Positions 63,097 through 64,000 of a DNA stretch of 64,000 bases are shown here, piece after piece (within the stretch, counting starts at the first letter, position 1; each line of letters begins with the position of its first letter). The DNA is from Jeotgalibacillus proteolyticus (GTDB lineage: Bacteria > Bacillota > Bacilli > Bacillales > Jeotgalibacillaceae), in NCBI RefSeq assembly GCF_002926065.1, contig NZ_PREZ01000008.1, positions 124,001 through 188,000 on the forward strand, given 5' to 3'. The notes beneath the pieces were generated by a model that was given only the letters and a program-made list of their open reading frames with translations, had not been told where the DNA came from and made no database searches. A program made the translations under genes and the position numbers.

Positions 63097-64000
<904 letters not shown>

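Overview
The window comes from a low-to-moderate GC, spore-forming member of the Bacillaceae. The signs are catalase KatX behind a sigma-F/sigma-B type promoter, YhcN/YlaJ and CotY/CotZ family spore proteins, many YheC/YheD-type ATP-grasp proteins, strong AGGAGG ribosome binding sites with frequent TTG starts, and the Bacillus-type neighbourhood ligA-camS / putP / gatCAB / dgkB / rlmCD. No tRNA, rRNA, transposase, prophage or CRISPR was seen.

Layout. (1) 0.1-7.1 kb: small spore or stress genes (a DUF2515 ORF running in frame into YjzC, a YfhD-like peptide, a Cys-rich coat-like protein, KatX), a quinone/alkenal-type reductase, and two decayed genes (ferritin; glycosyltransferase). (2) 7.2-15.2 kb: a YhcN-like lipoprotein, cobalamin-riboswitch-controlled metE, and an operon of a PAS-AAA+ regulator, a class III aminotransferase and a YjiH-type transporter. 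Four copies of a ~190 bp intergenic repeat lie between 3.7 and 15.2 kb. (3) 15.2-19.2 kb: DoxX behind three 18-bp palindromes, NnrD, ExoA, a tiny stress-type protein and an aldo/keto reductase. (4) 19.6-37.8 kb: the standout region, a spore-surface-type cluster with three carbamoyl-phosphate-synthase-like ATP-grasp ligases, five intact YheC/YheD-type ATP-grasp proteins plus one remnant, one MurF-like ligase plus one remnant, a YheC/D-MurF fusion with the domain order of cyanophycin synthetase, two CotY/CotZ-family proteins, an LPG-synthase-like GNAT and a secreted tandem NlpC/P60 protein. (5) 38-42 kb: an unknown protein with a zincin-like motif, a lipoprotein and two Gfo/Idh/MocA dehydrogenases. 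(6) 42.3-53.6 kb: housekeeping translation genes (hisS, rlmCD, gatCAB), dgkB, Nudix, YueI and putP. hisS has its own promoter, a leader peptide with three consecutive His codons and an intrinsic terminator, which together look like ribosome-mediated attenuation. (7) 53.9-61.8 kb: a complete glgBCDAP glycogen operon. (8) 61.9-64 kb: camS and the 3' part of ligA, which runs off the window.

How the genes may work together. The 19.6-37.8 kb cluster brings together amino-acid/peptide-type ligases (two ATP-grasp classes and Mur ligases), an aminoacyl-transferase-like GNAT and CotZ-type crust proteins. The inference is that it makes or attaches a peptide-like polymer or modification at the spore surface. 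Repeated local duplication and decay (ATP-grasp followed by CotZ twice; a tandem YheC/D + MurF unit with one MurF collapsed) suggest the locus is evolving fast. All functional statements rest on reading sequence and on family knowledge; no database search was run.
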